Shown: piece by piece, positions 49,598 through 60,179 of the stretch
Position numbering within the stretch: the stretch's first letter is position 1
Layout of the letters: the number at the start of each line of letters is the position of its first letter
Source: Aquatica leii
Lineage: Eukaryota > Arthropoda > Insecta > Coleoptera > Lampyridae
Direction of reading: 5' to 3'
NCBI GenBank assembly: GCA_035610365.1
Contig: CM069432.1
Location: forward strand, 234,698,104-234,762,103
Length of the DNA stretch: 64,000 bases
Notes under the pieces: generated by a model
What the model was told of the DNA's origin: nothing
Database searches by the model: none
The model's input: only the letters and a program-made list of their open reading frames with translations
Translations under genes and position numbers: made by a program

Positions 49598-50716
49598 TCC
49601 GGAAAAATTACTTTTTCGGACTAGACCGGTAAAGTCAAGGTTAGATGTAGTAAAACTTTATAACTAGAAGTTGGCAGTAATTCCCCTAACTTCAATCGTT
49701 TATGTGTCATGTCATTTGTGTCAAAATTATTATTTTATGAGCTTGGTTAACTATTATACTACTCTAAATTACCTATAAAGACTTTTCTAATAACGAACTT
49801 ATTTCAATCTTATTAACAAAGACAACGATAAAGGCAACGGCAAAATTAAAAATCACTTAAATTTATATCAATCAAGTAAGTATACCTATGTATATGAAAC
49901 ATCTATAACTTTAAATTGTAACTTTTAGCTTAATCAACAGCATATTAACATCTCTATCATTCATTATAAGAAACTTACTTATTTAAATTAAAGTTAATTG
50001 TGCAGTGAAATATTTATATAAAGTAAACTCGCATTATTTAAGTTGAATTGTAAGTTTTGAACGTTACAATTTGGTTGAATGCTATCGACATTAGCAAAAC
50101 TTATAGAACACTGTGGTATGGAATCGCATTGTCTTGTTAGGTGATTGTTTATTGCGATTTTAGGTGTCAAGGAGTCTTCTATGTATTCTTCGGCAACAGT
50201 ACTGTCTTTTTCAACTACGTGATATTAGTTCCCTGACTTACTAATGCCGTCGCACTATTTCTATAAATGCAGTGTCTTGTATATAATCTAACATACTTAT
50301 TATAGTCGCTTACTGAATTTTTCGTACACCAGTTAACAAGATCGTGGTTTCCAGTACCGATCCGAAGATTTTGTCGGCAACAAATTGTTATCACATTTTG
50401 TGCAGCTTCTTTAAGACGGTGCAAATAAATAATACTTTTAATCAAGTTAATTAAATTGTAACAAAATTAAGGATATTTACATAATCAATTGAAATTTAAA
50501 ATTACAGATTTCGTTGTTATCAACATAGAGTATTTAAATTTAGTTAATAAAATAAATCATTTTTTAATCATTTTTTTTCAAAGTTCGGCACAAAAAAAGG
50601 TGTATCACACGTCCTAAAAGTATTTTGTGAGTATTCGCCTTTTGTAAGCCTCAGCTTCGCCTCGGCCTACAAATATGCTCATACTCGTAAAATAGCACTT
50701 TCCGGACTAGTGATAC
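49598..50716. other. Segment between gag and pol with foldback sequences
   Basis: Starts with a hairpin (GTCCGGAAAAA, TTAC, TTTTTCGGAC at 49598-49622) and ends with the large foldback at 50602-50716; both contain CGGACTAG-type sequence. The open stretch 50445-50215 on the minus strand (begins MIKSIIYLHRLKEA) is not recognised. I suspect an insertion into the gypsy element but cannot show its target duplication. Confidence 0.35.
50602..50716. repeat. Imperfect foldback repeat (MITE-like), 115 bp
   Basis: GTATCACACGTCCTAAAAGT at the left pairs with the complement of the right end (GGACTAGTGATAC), and the arms continue through ATTTTGTGAGTATTCG against CGAGTATGAGCA toward a centre near GCCTCAGCTTCGCCTCGGCC. 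The arms are imperfect but pair over most of their length. Confidence 0.6.
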
Positions 50717-50769
50717 AAATAACTATTATAGCGCCAACTTTCTTAGAGCATGTATAACTTATCTAGAGA

Positions 50770-51558
50770 AGTCAGTTCCTCTCTGTCAAGCTTATCTTGA
50801 GCTTAGCTTGGTAACCCGAAACATATTTGGTTAATACGAGAAATATCAGAACCTTTTGGTTTCACTTCTAAACACGATTTTTCTTTAACTAACGCATAAT
50901 CGACTACCTAAATATTTATAGCTAAAAGCCTTTCTTACACTTGACCATCCTTTATCAACAAAAACATTATTCGACGAATCTTTCCAATTTGCCCTACCTG
51001 CTGTAAATCCAATTTTTTTTAAATTAGTCTCATACTAGGCTTTGGCTTATCCTGATAAAAAAAAACGTAGAGTTCGAATTTTTAAACTATCAGAAAAAAT
51101 TTTAAACTTATTACATTCATTCTCAAATCTACACAACCACTCTACAGGATCTTGGTTTTTTTTTTGAATTTTACTAAAACAAATTCGTTATAAATATTGT
51201 GTAATTTCGTGTCTTGATTTAATTTCAATTTCAACTGTTGCTCTAAATTTTTTATTCGTTCTTCTAACTCTAATTGTAATAGTTTGATAGATTTCCGATT
51301 TGAAATTTCTAAATTCATCAAAATACTCTTTTTTAACTTTATCATCTAACTTAATACCTACTGCTCTATACCCATTAATGTTTTTTTTATAGCTACTGTA
51401 GCATTTAATGTAATTTTTTTACTTGATAAAACGGTGTGGTGCTTCCAATCCTTAGTTTCATCTGGAAACGTGTACCAAGTATTTTTATCAGTCGTGATAC
51501 TTTGAATAATAAAATCTTTCTCAGTTTTCTTCACAACTTGAACGAAAAACGGGACCAT
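50770..51558 (-). pseudogene. Gypsy gag-like relic
   Basis: Starts at an ATG at 51558 (MVPFFVQVVKKTEKDFII), shortly after the LTR-matching segment. A charged coiled-coil-like segment (ELEERIKNLEQQLKLKLNQD) sits at 51345-51142. At about 51130-50800 the minus strand reads FENECNKFKIFSDSLKIRTL, then a Trp-poor capsid-like block, then DYALVKEKSCLEVK and LDREELTSLDKL. The order resembles gypsy gag capsid domains (FExExxxxxIxxxxxKIxxLRFFL, later YALKKExLLLE). Stops interrupt it. No zinc knuckle was found. Confidence 0.5.
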
Positions 51559-51633
51559 CTTCTTAATAGTTCTTATGAATGTAATTTAATTTCTAAGATT
51601 GTTTCTTTTTAACGTGTTTTATTTCTATAAAAG

Positions 51634-52021
51634 TATAAACGAACAACATTAATAAAAATATACACAACTAAACAATACAAATTTTTAGATAGAGAAGAAT
51701 TCATTATAGCTAGAAACGTTTTAGGCGCTTATTAGAACTGCAGACAGGCTAAACATTAGTGTGGAGTAAAATTTTTTTTGCAAAATTAAAAACGGCTCTA
51801 ATGTCAAACGACGTGTCTTGAGGTAACTAGTTTGTGATTAAAATTTGAAACATTTCCAATATGATCTTGAGATCATTGAGATTTCAGATCATTGCGTCTG
51901 CGCAATTAGGGCGCAGTGCGCATGTCCTAATAATACAACGTTTCGGCTCAAGTCACTTGCATATTTCAGTGTCTGTTTAGTTCACTTTTGCGGTTGTCAG
52001 AACATTTTTCGTTATATAGAA
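51634..52021. other. Upstream region of the 52-kb transposon relic
   Basis: Contains less AT-rich bases from about 51845, with GCGCAATTAGGGCGCAGTGCGC near 51899-51920, probably the 5' part of the following element. No terminal repeats identified. Confidence 0.35.
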
Positions 52022-53990
52022 ATGCCGAAAACACGTAAAAAATCGTTTTGTGAAGTGTTCGGTTTATCCAAGGAATTTGATGGCAATGTACTTCCTACAA
52101 ACTAAGATGTTATGAAATATTATTTGTCGTGTAGGTTATTGTTAAAAGAGAGCGCGAATGAAAAAGATCCGAGTGTGAGTGACATTTCCAGAGCTGTACT
52201 GGCGGATTTGAAAAATATATGGCAAAAAGCATCAATTCCAATAATTTCTGATCAAAGAATTTTGAGTTTGATAGCAAACCTTAATGAAAAATATAAGGAA
52301 AAAGAACAAAAAGAAATTTTAAGAAAGAGTGATAACATTCAGAGAGCTCAGTTAAAAAACGCTATTTGATATATCCGTCTGCAAATGTAAAAACTTTTGT
52401 AATGGTCAGTGCAAAATTAAAGTGCTTAAACGAGAAAGAGATTTTTTAGTGGACCAACGAACAGTTCGTAAAATGGAAATTGGTAATATTGATAAGAAAA
52501 CCAGCCAAATTTTTTAAAAGAGTTTTGCAAGGAAAGCTAAAGAAGTATCTCGATTATTAGCATCTAAGGTTCTGGACATTACAACAAAGACACTTAAAGA
52601 AACATTTACACCTGTAATCTCAGGTATTACAACTTCTGTAGAAGAGCCTACTAATTCAAAACTTTCAGAACCGTCAACATCATCTCAAACACAATTTCCT
52701 TCGGGTTTTGGAAAACGAATTAAATTACGCAATGTAGCCCAAGCGTGCGATCGAACAGGGATATCGGATCGATCAGCCTCAATACTAGTAAGCGCCGTTC
52801 TCCAGGATTTTCAAGTTATATCAAAGGAATATCCGTCAAAAATAGTGGATAGATGTAAAATAAGGAGAGAACGGAAGAAAAGACGGACAGAACTTCGAGA
52901 ACAATCAGGAAATTATCAGCAGTTAAAGGACTTTATTTCAACGGTAGGAAAGACAAAACAATTCAACAAGAAAAAATAGGCACAAAATATAACAAGAAAA
53001 CTGCCACAGAAGAACATATTGTGTTAATTTCAAAGCCTAATTGTAAATATCTCGGCCATATCACACCAACATCTGGAAGTGCTACAAATATCGCATTAAG
53101 TATTATGACATTCTTAAAGGATTTTCATGCAAATTGCAATGTCGATGAATTGCAAGCAGTTAGATGCGATGGTACTGTCATAAGTACAGGTTTGAAAAAT
53201 GGTGTTATCCGACAACTAGAAAAGTCCATAAGTCGTTCATTACAATGGCAGGTATGTTTATTACACACTAATGAGTTACCTCTCCGCCACTTAATGTAAC
53301 ACCTAGATGGAAAAACAAATAATCCTAAAGGATTCTCTAGTGCAATTGGAAAGATGCTAGAAAATTGCGCGAAGTTGTCCGTCGTCGCATTTGAGCCAAT
53401 TGAAGCGGAATTGCCGATTATTGATCCAAATGAATTGAGTACGGATTAAAAATATCTCTACGATATATGTAAAGAAACGAACTTAAGAATATAGTGGATC
53501 CAATATTACAAAGAAATGCGTATTTCAGTCATCCTGAAAACATTCTGTTGGCGATGTTAGCTGATGAACGAAAATACATTCGGGAATTAAGTTTACGGCG
53601 GATTCTCAAATGTAGACGTAGATCATCAAGTCGTAATTAGGGCACTATTTGGGTGTTGGGTGCCCAAACTTAATTTCAAAGCCAAAGAGTGCATCGATAT
53701 GATCGATTGGGAGTCCTCTGAAGTTACCGAACCATCATTAATAAGACATATTTCGACTGAAGATTTGGAAAATATGATTTTAGACGCTCTTGACAACATA
53801 AGCACTTTGAAGTTACCTTGCTATACTTAGGCAGTTGATCCATGCATAAAGCTGGTAACGGAAGTTTCTTCTTCAGTATGTGGCAACGAAACAAGAGACG
53901 GACTTCGTGCTAAACTTGCATCTCGAAGTGAGTTACCAAAGTTTGAAACCGAAAAACAATTCATTAATGTGTTGAAGTAATCACTACTCT
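52022..53990 (+). pseudogene. Relic of unnamed insect transposon protein (CKC / NELPLRHL family)
   Basis: ATG at 52022 opens MPKTRKKSFCEVFGLSKEFD; a single TAA (52103-52105) interrupts a frame that continues to 52369. A frameshift follows, then FDISVCKCKNFCNGQCKIKV with a Cys cluster, RDFLVDQRTVRKM, and FARKAKEVSRLLASKVLD near 52530. At 52690-52870 GFGKRIKLRNVAQACDRTGI, then at 53021-53299 a stretch with VRCDGTVISTGLKNGVIRQL and VCLLHTNELPLRHLM. The C-terminal part (about 53600-53960) has KECIDMIDWESSEVTEP and SSVCGNETRDGLRAKLASRS. This order matches a family I know from insect and hydrozoan genomes as multi-copy uncharacterized proteins. Function unknown; a transposase is plausible but not shown. 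Dead copy. Confidence 0.55.
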
Positions 53991-54471
53991 GTACAAAAAT
54001 GTGTCAAAGTTTTTAAATAAAGATTTGTGATTGCTAACAATTTTTTTAGCCATCATACTTACCACTATCTACCATAAATTCAAATGTACCAAATACTTTA
54101 AATATAAGATTTGTGATTTCTAGGAATTTCTTTCTATTATACACTATTATAGAACTATCTACCATCAATTCAAGTAGAGAGAAACTTCAAGATATTATTT
54201 TATCGAACTCAAATTTTACACATCTCAGTGATAAAGCAAAAGGCACATTTTCCACCCCCAGGACAAATAAAAAACGAATTTTTTTTTCCTTATAGAATCG
54301 CTCCACACTTGTCTTATCCAAGTTGTACATCTTCTCGACGCATGTTTTATTTTGGTTGTGTTAAACAAAAATTAAATTAAATTGGAACTTTTTCCAACTC
54401 TTCTGTTCAAAGAAATAAAAAAGAAAAACCACGACAAGTAGCTTCAGTATCTTCTGTTTCTACCTTGTGTA
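53991..54471. other. AT-rich DNA, possible gag remains
   Basis: A short phrase HFPPPGQIKNEFFFP-like (54245-54300) may be the end of a gag frame leading into the protease fragment, but it is too short to call. Confidence 0.3.
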
Positions 54472-54759
54472 ATGATTAGAAATTACGGCTCCAGAAAGAA
54501 GAAGAAACTTAGTGCAAATACTAAAAATAATTTACTTGATACGTGTTTAGAAATATCTTCTATTATTTCTTTTAAGTGTCACGATAATCGTTTGTATCTT
54601 AAGTTAAAAAATTTTAATGACACCTTATGTGGACTTATTGACACTGGTTCTAACGTAAGTGTTATAGGTAACTCTGGTTATTATTTTATCATATTTAAGG
54701 TTTTGGTAATGTTTCTTTTTTTCTATCAAATATTGTTTCTGTATTTGATCTTCGTCTAA
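54472..54759 (+). pseudogene. Retrotransposon aspartic protease fragment
   Basis: Within 95 codons the stretch LYLKLKNFNDTLCGLIDTGS followed by NVSVIG is the active-site region of a retropepsin-type protease (DTGS with hydrophobic flanks). The charged N-terminal part (GSRKKKKLSANTKN) fits a linker after gag. Retropepsins cut the polyprotein of LTR retroelements. The rest of the polyprotein is not readable beyond here. It differs from the minus-strand gypsy by strand and sequence. Confidence 0.55.
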
Positions 54760-54779
54760 AACTAAATTTACTAAACATT

Positions 54780-56030
54780 CTATTAGGCTTAAAGATAACA
54801 AACCATTTCGCGTCAGGCAAGATTCTTTAAATCACACATCAGCATTGATATTGAGAAATTGATGAGAAATTAGGTGTGCTATAACCTTTTAATTCTCCTT
54901 GTGCTGCTTGTGATTTATATCCTTTACCATTAAGAGATACTATTTTAAGTCAGTTGCTTCGCTACATTTTATTTATAAAAAACATTTTAAAATATTCTTT
55001 TACTACAATAATCTCAATTAAAAACAAAAAACAATTTGGCTTCTTTTATATTGTTACATTGATAAAACATATTCTAGTATTAGCGCCAGATGATGGGTAT
55101 AAAGATTTTACCAACAGAAAAAGGTGCTTATCATATAATTTTTTTATTAACAGAAGGTGTCATTGACATAATTTTTAGTTAACTTAAAAAATATATTACA
55201 AAGAAAAATTGTTTATTTTAAACATTGAATCTATTTCTTTTTTTTTTGAAACTGTGTCTTAATATTTCTTGTTTCCAAAATTTATTGTTTTTCTATTATT
55301 TCCTTGAATAATAAATTCTGATCTCACGTATTGTTTGAGCATTTTGGGAAACTTTAGAACCTTTTTTTCTAACCATGGGCGTTTAACATGTTTTGGTAAC
55401 TGTTTCTTCTTGTAACATAATGTACCTGTCACAGTAGCAAATCTCCCATTTCTATAAACACGCCAGAAAAGCATAATCTTTAAAAAAAATTTTATCAATA
55501 TACTTTAATTGTTTACTCATCCGTTTTTGGCAGCCCTTAGTGTATTGTTTGCAGCAATGTTGTTGCTACTAGTTTCAGACTTAGAACCCTTTTAACTACT
55601 ATGCATTTTTGACTTTATACTGCACCGTGGAGATTCTATAACACACATTCGGTTACATTTGGCTGGTTCAGCTTTTGACCATCAAACTTATCAGTTATAA
55701 TTTTTTTAAAAATCTTCAAGTTGAATTGTTTTCTGCTACAAACACTGCTGTCTCAAAGTTGTAATGCAATGTCTCACACTGTAGAACAGATCCAATTATG
55801 ATGAAACGGGCAATTTGCAGTTTTTTTCCACAAATAATTCCATTTACAAAAAAATTAAAAATTTGTTGTGCGATCAAATTTTGTGGCTAACGTCTATTTA
55901 GATAAATTATATTAAATACAAATTAGGTTGTTTCAGGTTAATTAATTTTTTTAGTTATTTTATACAAAAAAATAGATAAATTAGAGATAGTGAGCCTAAC
56001 AATTAAGTACAAATTTATTTGGTGTAAAAC
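54780..56030. other. AT-rich DNA, unresolved
   Basis: The open stretch 54954-55166 (plus) and the basic stretch 55498-55259 (minus, contains VYRNGRFATVTGTLCYKKKQ) are not recognised. No confident feature. Confidence 0.4.
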
Positions 56031-56035
56031 TTAGT

Positions 56036-56446
56036 CGGCGTGTTTTTTTACTACAAAAACGAGCACTCAGAACTATGTTAGAACTAAAAAGTAATACGAC
56101 GTGCAGAGAAGTGTTCAAAAAATACAAAGTTTTAACTTTATGTTGTATCTACATATTAGAAATTTTAAGTTTTGTTAATAGTAATAGGAGTAAGTTTTGT
56201 GCGCTGAATCAGCATCATTTATATCAAACTAGATATGGAAATAACTTTAAGTACGAAATACATCGGCTAACATTATTTAGAAACAATCCGTACTACATTG
56301 GTGCTGTGTTATATAATGCGCTTCCACTCAGGTTTAAGTATCCTGTAAAAGTAATAAACTTTAATAAAGAAATTAAAGAAATGTTAGTTACTAATGCTTT
56401 TTACTCACTAGAAGAGTATTTCAGTTTTACATTTAGTTTAAAGTAG
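56036..56446 (+). pseudogene. LINE reverse transcriptase C-terminal fragment (Jockey/CR1-like)
   Basis: Reads VFLLQKRALRTMLELKSNTT, then CREVFKKYKVLTLCCIYILE, a middle HHLYQTRYGN, then HRLTLFRNNPYYIGAVLYNA followed by LP, and a terminal FYSLEEYFSF. That is the post-RT region of Jockey/CR1-group LINE proteins (CRxxFxxxxILTxxxLYI, HxYxTR, HRLxxxxxxPxYxGxxxYNxLP, FYSxxEYL). No catalytic part. The stop is followed by an A/T-rich tail with AATAAAG and a short ATTT repeat ending near 56559, a typical LINE 3' end. The 5' part is truncated, as usual for dead-on-arrival copies. Confidence 0.75.
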
Positions 56447-56560
56447 TGTTTAGTTGTTAGAATAAAGGCATGAAAATTATTTAAGTTAAATTTTGACTTG
56501 TCTTATTCCATTTGTCAATGGTCCACTGGACAAATAAAGAATATTTTATTTATTTAACTA
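56447..56560 (+). mobile_element. LINE 3' tail with short simple repeat
   Basis: Contains CAATGGTCCACTGGACAAAT (a small palindromic TGGTCCACTGGACA element), then AATAAAG and ATTTTATTTATTTA. Marks the 3' end of the LINE copy above. Confidence 0.5.
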
Positions 56561-57600
56561 TACGTTGTCAAAATATAACATTTTCAATTAAGTTATAAAG
56601 AAAAAAAATATAGTAACTGTTGATAAATACGGAGTTTATATTTTAAGGAAATTCTATATTTGATCGCATATATCGTAAATTGGAAGTGTGTACTATAATT
56701 AAATAAAATGGCATGAGCTCAGAAAACATAGTTTGCCAACCAAATAGTACGTGTTTTTGTAAAATTATACATTTAACACTTTAAATGACATAATCTTAAA
56801 TTGTTGTGTGTTAAGACAGTTGACACAACTTCAATTAATCCTTACAGGATAACATGGATTAGAATTGGGTTAACAAAAATTAAGTAAAGCGTATTTTACC
56901 TTTATCTCAACTAACGTGACTACTGTGCTTGATTTTGCTAGTTGCCTTTAGCACTTACCAAACTTTCCTCGAAATATATTATACGTTATTCTAACCGCTA
57001 AATAACTTTATCTTGACTGAATTCAAACGGATATGTTTATATTAAAAACATAAAATGGTAAATACAGTATATACTTGTTAATTTCGAATTAAACTTGTAG
57101 AATAAAGAATGCATCTAGCTGAAATAATTAGAATAAACTAATCCCTATTACTTTGATATTTTAAAATATTGATATTATTTATTTAGTCAAAAACAATAAC
57201 TCTTTTATTGCGTAATATATAATGTAGCAGTAAAATTGTACAATTCTGATTTGAATTATTGTAATTAATTTTTCTTTATAGGTTTATGTTGTGTTGTAAA
57301 ATAAAATGTTTTCGTGATTTCTAGAAATGCAAAAACTATTATCACGTGTGTAGACTTGCCAATATACAGGTTAAAAAATCTAATTACTTCTTGCTTTGCT
57401 TAGGTTTCTTGCCATGTCAATTACTGTTTAATTTATAACGTTTTATTTTATCAGTGAACTTTGTATTGTTATAACGTGAGTTAAATTATATGCATATAAA
57501 CTGTACCGTTTACTATTCTTACGTAGTAAAATTAAACTACAAGATGATTGCTATTGTAATTGTAATGTAATTAGCATCATCATCAATATAAAACTATAGG
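56561..57600. other. AT-rich DNA, nothing recognised
   Basis: No frames or repeats of note. Confidence 0.5.
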
Positions 57601-57632
57601 TTATGGCAGTGGATTACAGTGTTCTCCCACTG

Positions 57633-57657
57633 CTGAAGAGCTCCAAAAAGCCGAAAC
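57633..57657 (+). other. Hammerhead-like core motif
   Basis: CTGAAGAGCTCCAAAAAGCC then GAAAC: a CTGANGA box, short GCT/AGC hairpin and a GAAAC box, as in the PLE terminal blocks. A preceding CAGTGGATTACAGTG region may be part of the repeat. No reverse transcriptase is nearby, so this may be a solo end or a SINE-like remnant. Confidence 0.3.
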
Positions 57658-57714
57658 GACAGTCCAGTAATTTATTCTTGTGGCATTTTTACAATTGCAT
57701 TGACATTGTTTCAA

Positions 57715-57790
57715 ATTCGCAATTCAAAGCTTATTTGAATTGCGCAGGTGTAAAATCAGCTTTTGACATTTACACTGTTACGTGGCAACG
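57715..57790. repeat. Dispersed repeat with hairpin, copy 2
   Basis: CGCAATTCAAA, GCTTA, TTTGAATTGCG at 57718-57744 is a perfect 11-bp hairpin. The sequence from 57721 resembles bases 20-65 of the window. Confidence 0.35.
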
Positions 57791-57799
57791 TCTATACTT

Positions 57800-58985
57800 T
57801 TTAATTTGATAATTTTTGCCTTGCGCCGTTGAAGCTCGATATAGTTCCAGGATTTTTTTAATATATATTCCTTTTTCAACTTTGCACGTTTGTATGTGCA
57901 ACACAGAAAATCGTACTTACTTAAATTAATTTACTTGCTAATTCCTAAAGTAAAGAATGGCAGACTAGATACAAGTATGTATCATTCTTATGGTTATTAT
58001 TTTAGATTTAAATATTGACTTATTAGCTTTTATTGTTAAATCAGATAACAATTAACTATTTTGATAAAGTAACTAATACAAGCATATAATATAATATAAT
58101 AATACTTGTATTGCATATGTCTTTGTGTAATTACATATGCTGATTGTGACCTTTTAGAGGTTAATGATCGCTGTACTAAGAACAAATGTCAAATATAAAA
58201 TGTACCACTGTTTCGGGCACCTACATCTGAGTTTAAACTGGTCATTGCCTTACTGGAAAGATTTAAAATTACCAACACTGGCGCAAGACGTCCATCACGT
58301 CAGTAAAACAAGTTGTGTCCTTGTCCGTTGTAAGTGCAAATATAAAATAAGTTTAAATTCTTTGTGCTTCTGAAAACTTATGTTATATTAGTTACTAACA
58401 AACAATGTGTAAATCTACGTAGATTTTAAGACTTTAACGTAATTAGATTCGAAGTTTCTAAATAAATAATTAATTTTATTTGACTTATATTATTGTATAT
58501 TATAAGATTATGCAATTCTACATTTCTTATGACTAGATACAAATCATCTGATTGCTGAAGTCGATTTTCTTTATTTTGTTTAGTCTATTCAGTCGATCCA
58601 CTGCCTTAATTTTTTTATTCTGGAGGATAAGCTAACAAATGGTAGCACCCACAACATTGATCTCAGTTATAAACTCGCATTGTAATAATCAAAATAAGAA
58701 TAGAAAATTGTACTATGCGATAAATGTAATGTATGATTTTGGTTAAGAAATCCGTTTGCACGTAAATTACATAAAAACATTTCAAAATAACAGTCATTTT
58801 AATTGTAACCAATCCTTTCAATTCAAATTGAAGAAAGTGTTTAAGTTTATGTGAGAGGATGTCGGTTTTTTCTGTGGTTTCTTTGATTGGTTATTGTTGT
58901 TCCAGTAAGGCTAATATTTTAAAATATGCAATTCTGAAAAACAATTGGCATACAATTAAAACTAAAATCTTTAAAACTAGGGTTA
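57800..58985. other. AT-rich DNA, no supported gene
   Basis: The open stretch 58164-58373 has several Cys residues but no family I know. Nothing else. Confidence 0.45.
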
Positions 58986-58995
58986 AAACAGCTAA

Positions 58996-60005
58996 TTAGT
59001 TTTTTTGGATAACTATTCTGACTATTAATTGGTTTCCGACTGTAAGATAACCGTACGATCGACAGTATCTACTGAAGTCCGTTAAATGATTTAAAGGTTC
59101 TGTTTTGTTATTAGTTTTTCTTATTACTTGTTGCAAATCCGAAGAAATACTGTCTTGAGATTCGGTAGTTAGAACATCAAGTTGAGCAAATGACTTATCC
59201 ACGCTAGTTATAGATTCGATTTTTCGGATTGTATCATCTAATTCCCTAAACGTAGACCGTTCAATTAAAAATTTGATAATGTCGAAGGTCGTCTTATTGC
59301 AATGAGCCCACATTATAGAAACCAGTTGAGGTTTGGAATAATTTAAATTTAAACCTTTAGATTTGATATCCGAACTAAAGCTTTCGAACAATTCATGGAC
59401 ACCCTGTTTGCGATTTATAAATTTATTTTGTAGGAAAACAAGATCTGCATTACAGTCATTTTGACTATAAAGCATAGCTTTAATCTGATTCGAATCAAGA
59501 TTTACTACCGAAACCCACCACTGAGAAATTTGCTCGTCGATTTTATCGGTTGAGGCTGTGAAAACTTACTTTATCGATATGAGAAAGCTTAAGAATTGTT
59601 TCTACTGCTTCGATGAAAAGTATAATTGTTTTGGGATCGTTGTGATTACACATTGCAATACCTGAGATTAAATTATTAGAGTGAACAAAAAATTTAATCA
59701 TACTACAAACGGAAATTTTTTCGGTTGTTTCATTTACAGATTTAGTTAGTTCAATTTGAGCACCATGATTTTGATGAGCTTAGTTTAGATCAGTGGCAAC
59801 CGAAAGCAACGATGATTCTAAATTGGACCTTCGAGATTTAGAAGCAGGTGCTTTTTTAGCTTTAGTTTTTATTAAAGCTTTGGGAGCCGATAAATGTGAA
59901 TTTTTACGTTCTGAAGTACCAGCTTGTGCCACTTCGGGCGAAGAATTTTCAATACCTTGAACATTCATTACTTCTTTAATTGTGCAAAGGGAATAAGGTC
60001 GCCTT
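58996..60005 (-). pseudogene. Gag-like relic of an LTR retroelement
   Basis: On the minus strand, 59968-59780 opens with a Ser/Lys-rich N-terminus (MNVQGIENSSPEVAQAGTSE, then KAKKAPASKSRRSNLESSLL). Next, across a frameshift, comes a helical block (ISVCSMIKFFVHSNNLISGI and FIEAVETILKLSHID). 59475-58996 has an open 159-codon stretch with DLVFLQNKFINRKQGVHELF, MWAHCNKTTFDIIKFLIERS and IRKIESITSVDKS. Order and spacing resemble retrotransposon gag capsid domains: IsxFxGxxxxL, the helix with FQxRKQxxxExxxxF, then the L-E-I block. No zinc knuckle. Ty3/gypsy is likely; other LTR classes are possible. Confidence 0.45.
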
Positions 60006-60179
60006 TAATAGCTTTTCGGATTACGGTAAGCATTTAGATTCCTAAACGAATGCAAATGAAAAACATGACATAACGCTCACTAACAAAATACAAAAACGAA
60101 ATTTAATTAATATAAAAGTATGACAAATAAGATAGACCACCAAAATGAAAAGAAACCACGCCCTGCTACCATTTTAGAA

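Larger units (their letters stand above)
46706..51633 (-). mobile_element. Ty3/gypsy LTR retrotransposon, decayed and split
   Basis: Gag-like, reverse transcriptase, RNase H and integrase relics occur in that order on the minus strand, with an LTR-like end and purine tract on the left. The order gag, RT, RNase H, integrase and the GPF motif after the integrase are Ty3/gypsy (Metaviridae) features. A 41-bp direct match (46713-46753 and 51593-51633, one mismatch) is all that joins the two LTR areas. A foreign segment (about 49598-50716) lies between gag and pol. No complete frame remains. Confidence 0.65.

Noticed and set aside
50215-50445. 76-codon open stretch on the minus strand
   Set aside because: No family resemblance and within a suspected insertion; kept only as part of the unresolved segment.
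55259-55498. Basic 79-codon open stretch on the minus strand
   Set aside because: Looks protein-like, with a VYRNGRFATVTG phrase, but I cannot place it in any family and there is no supporting neighbour.
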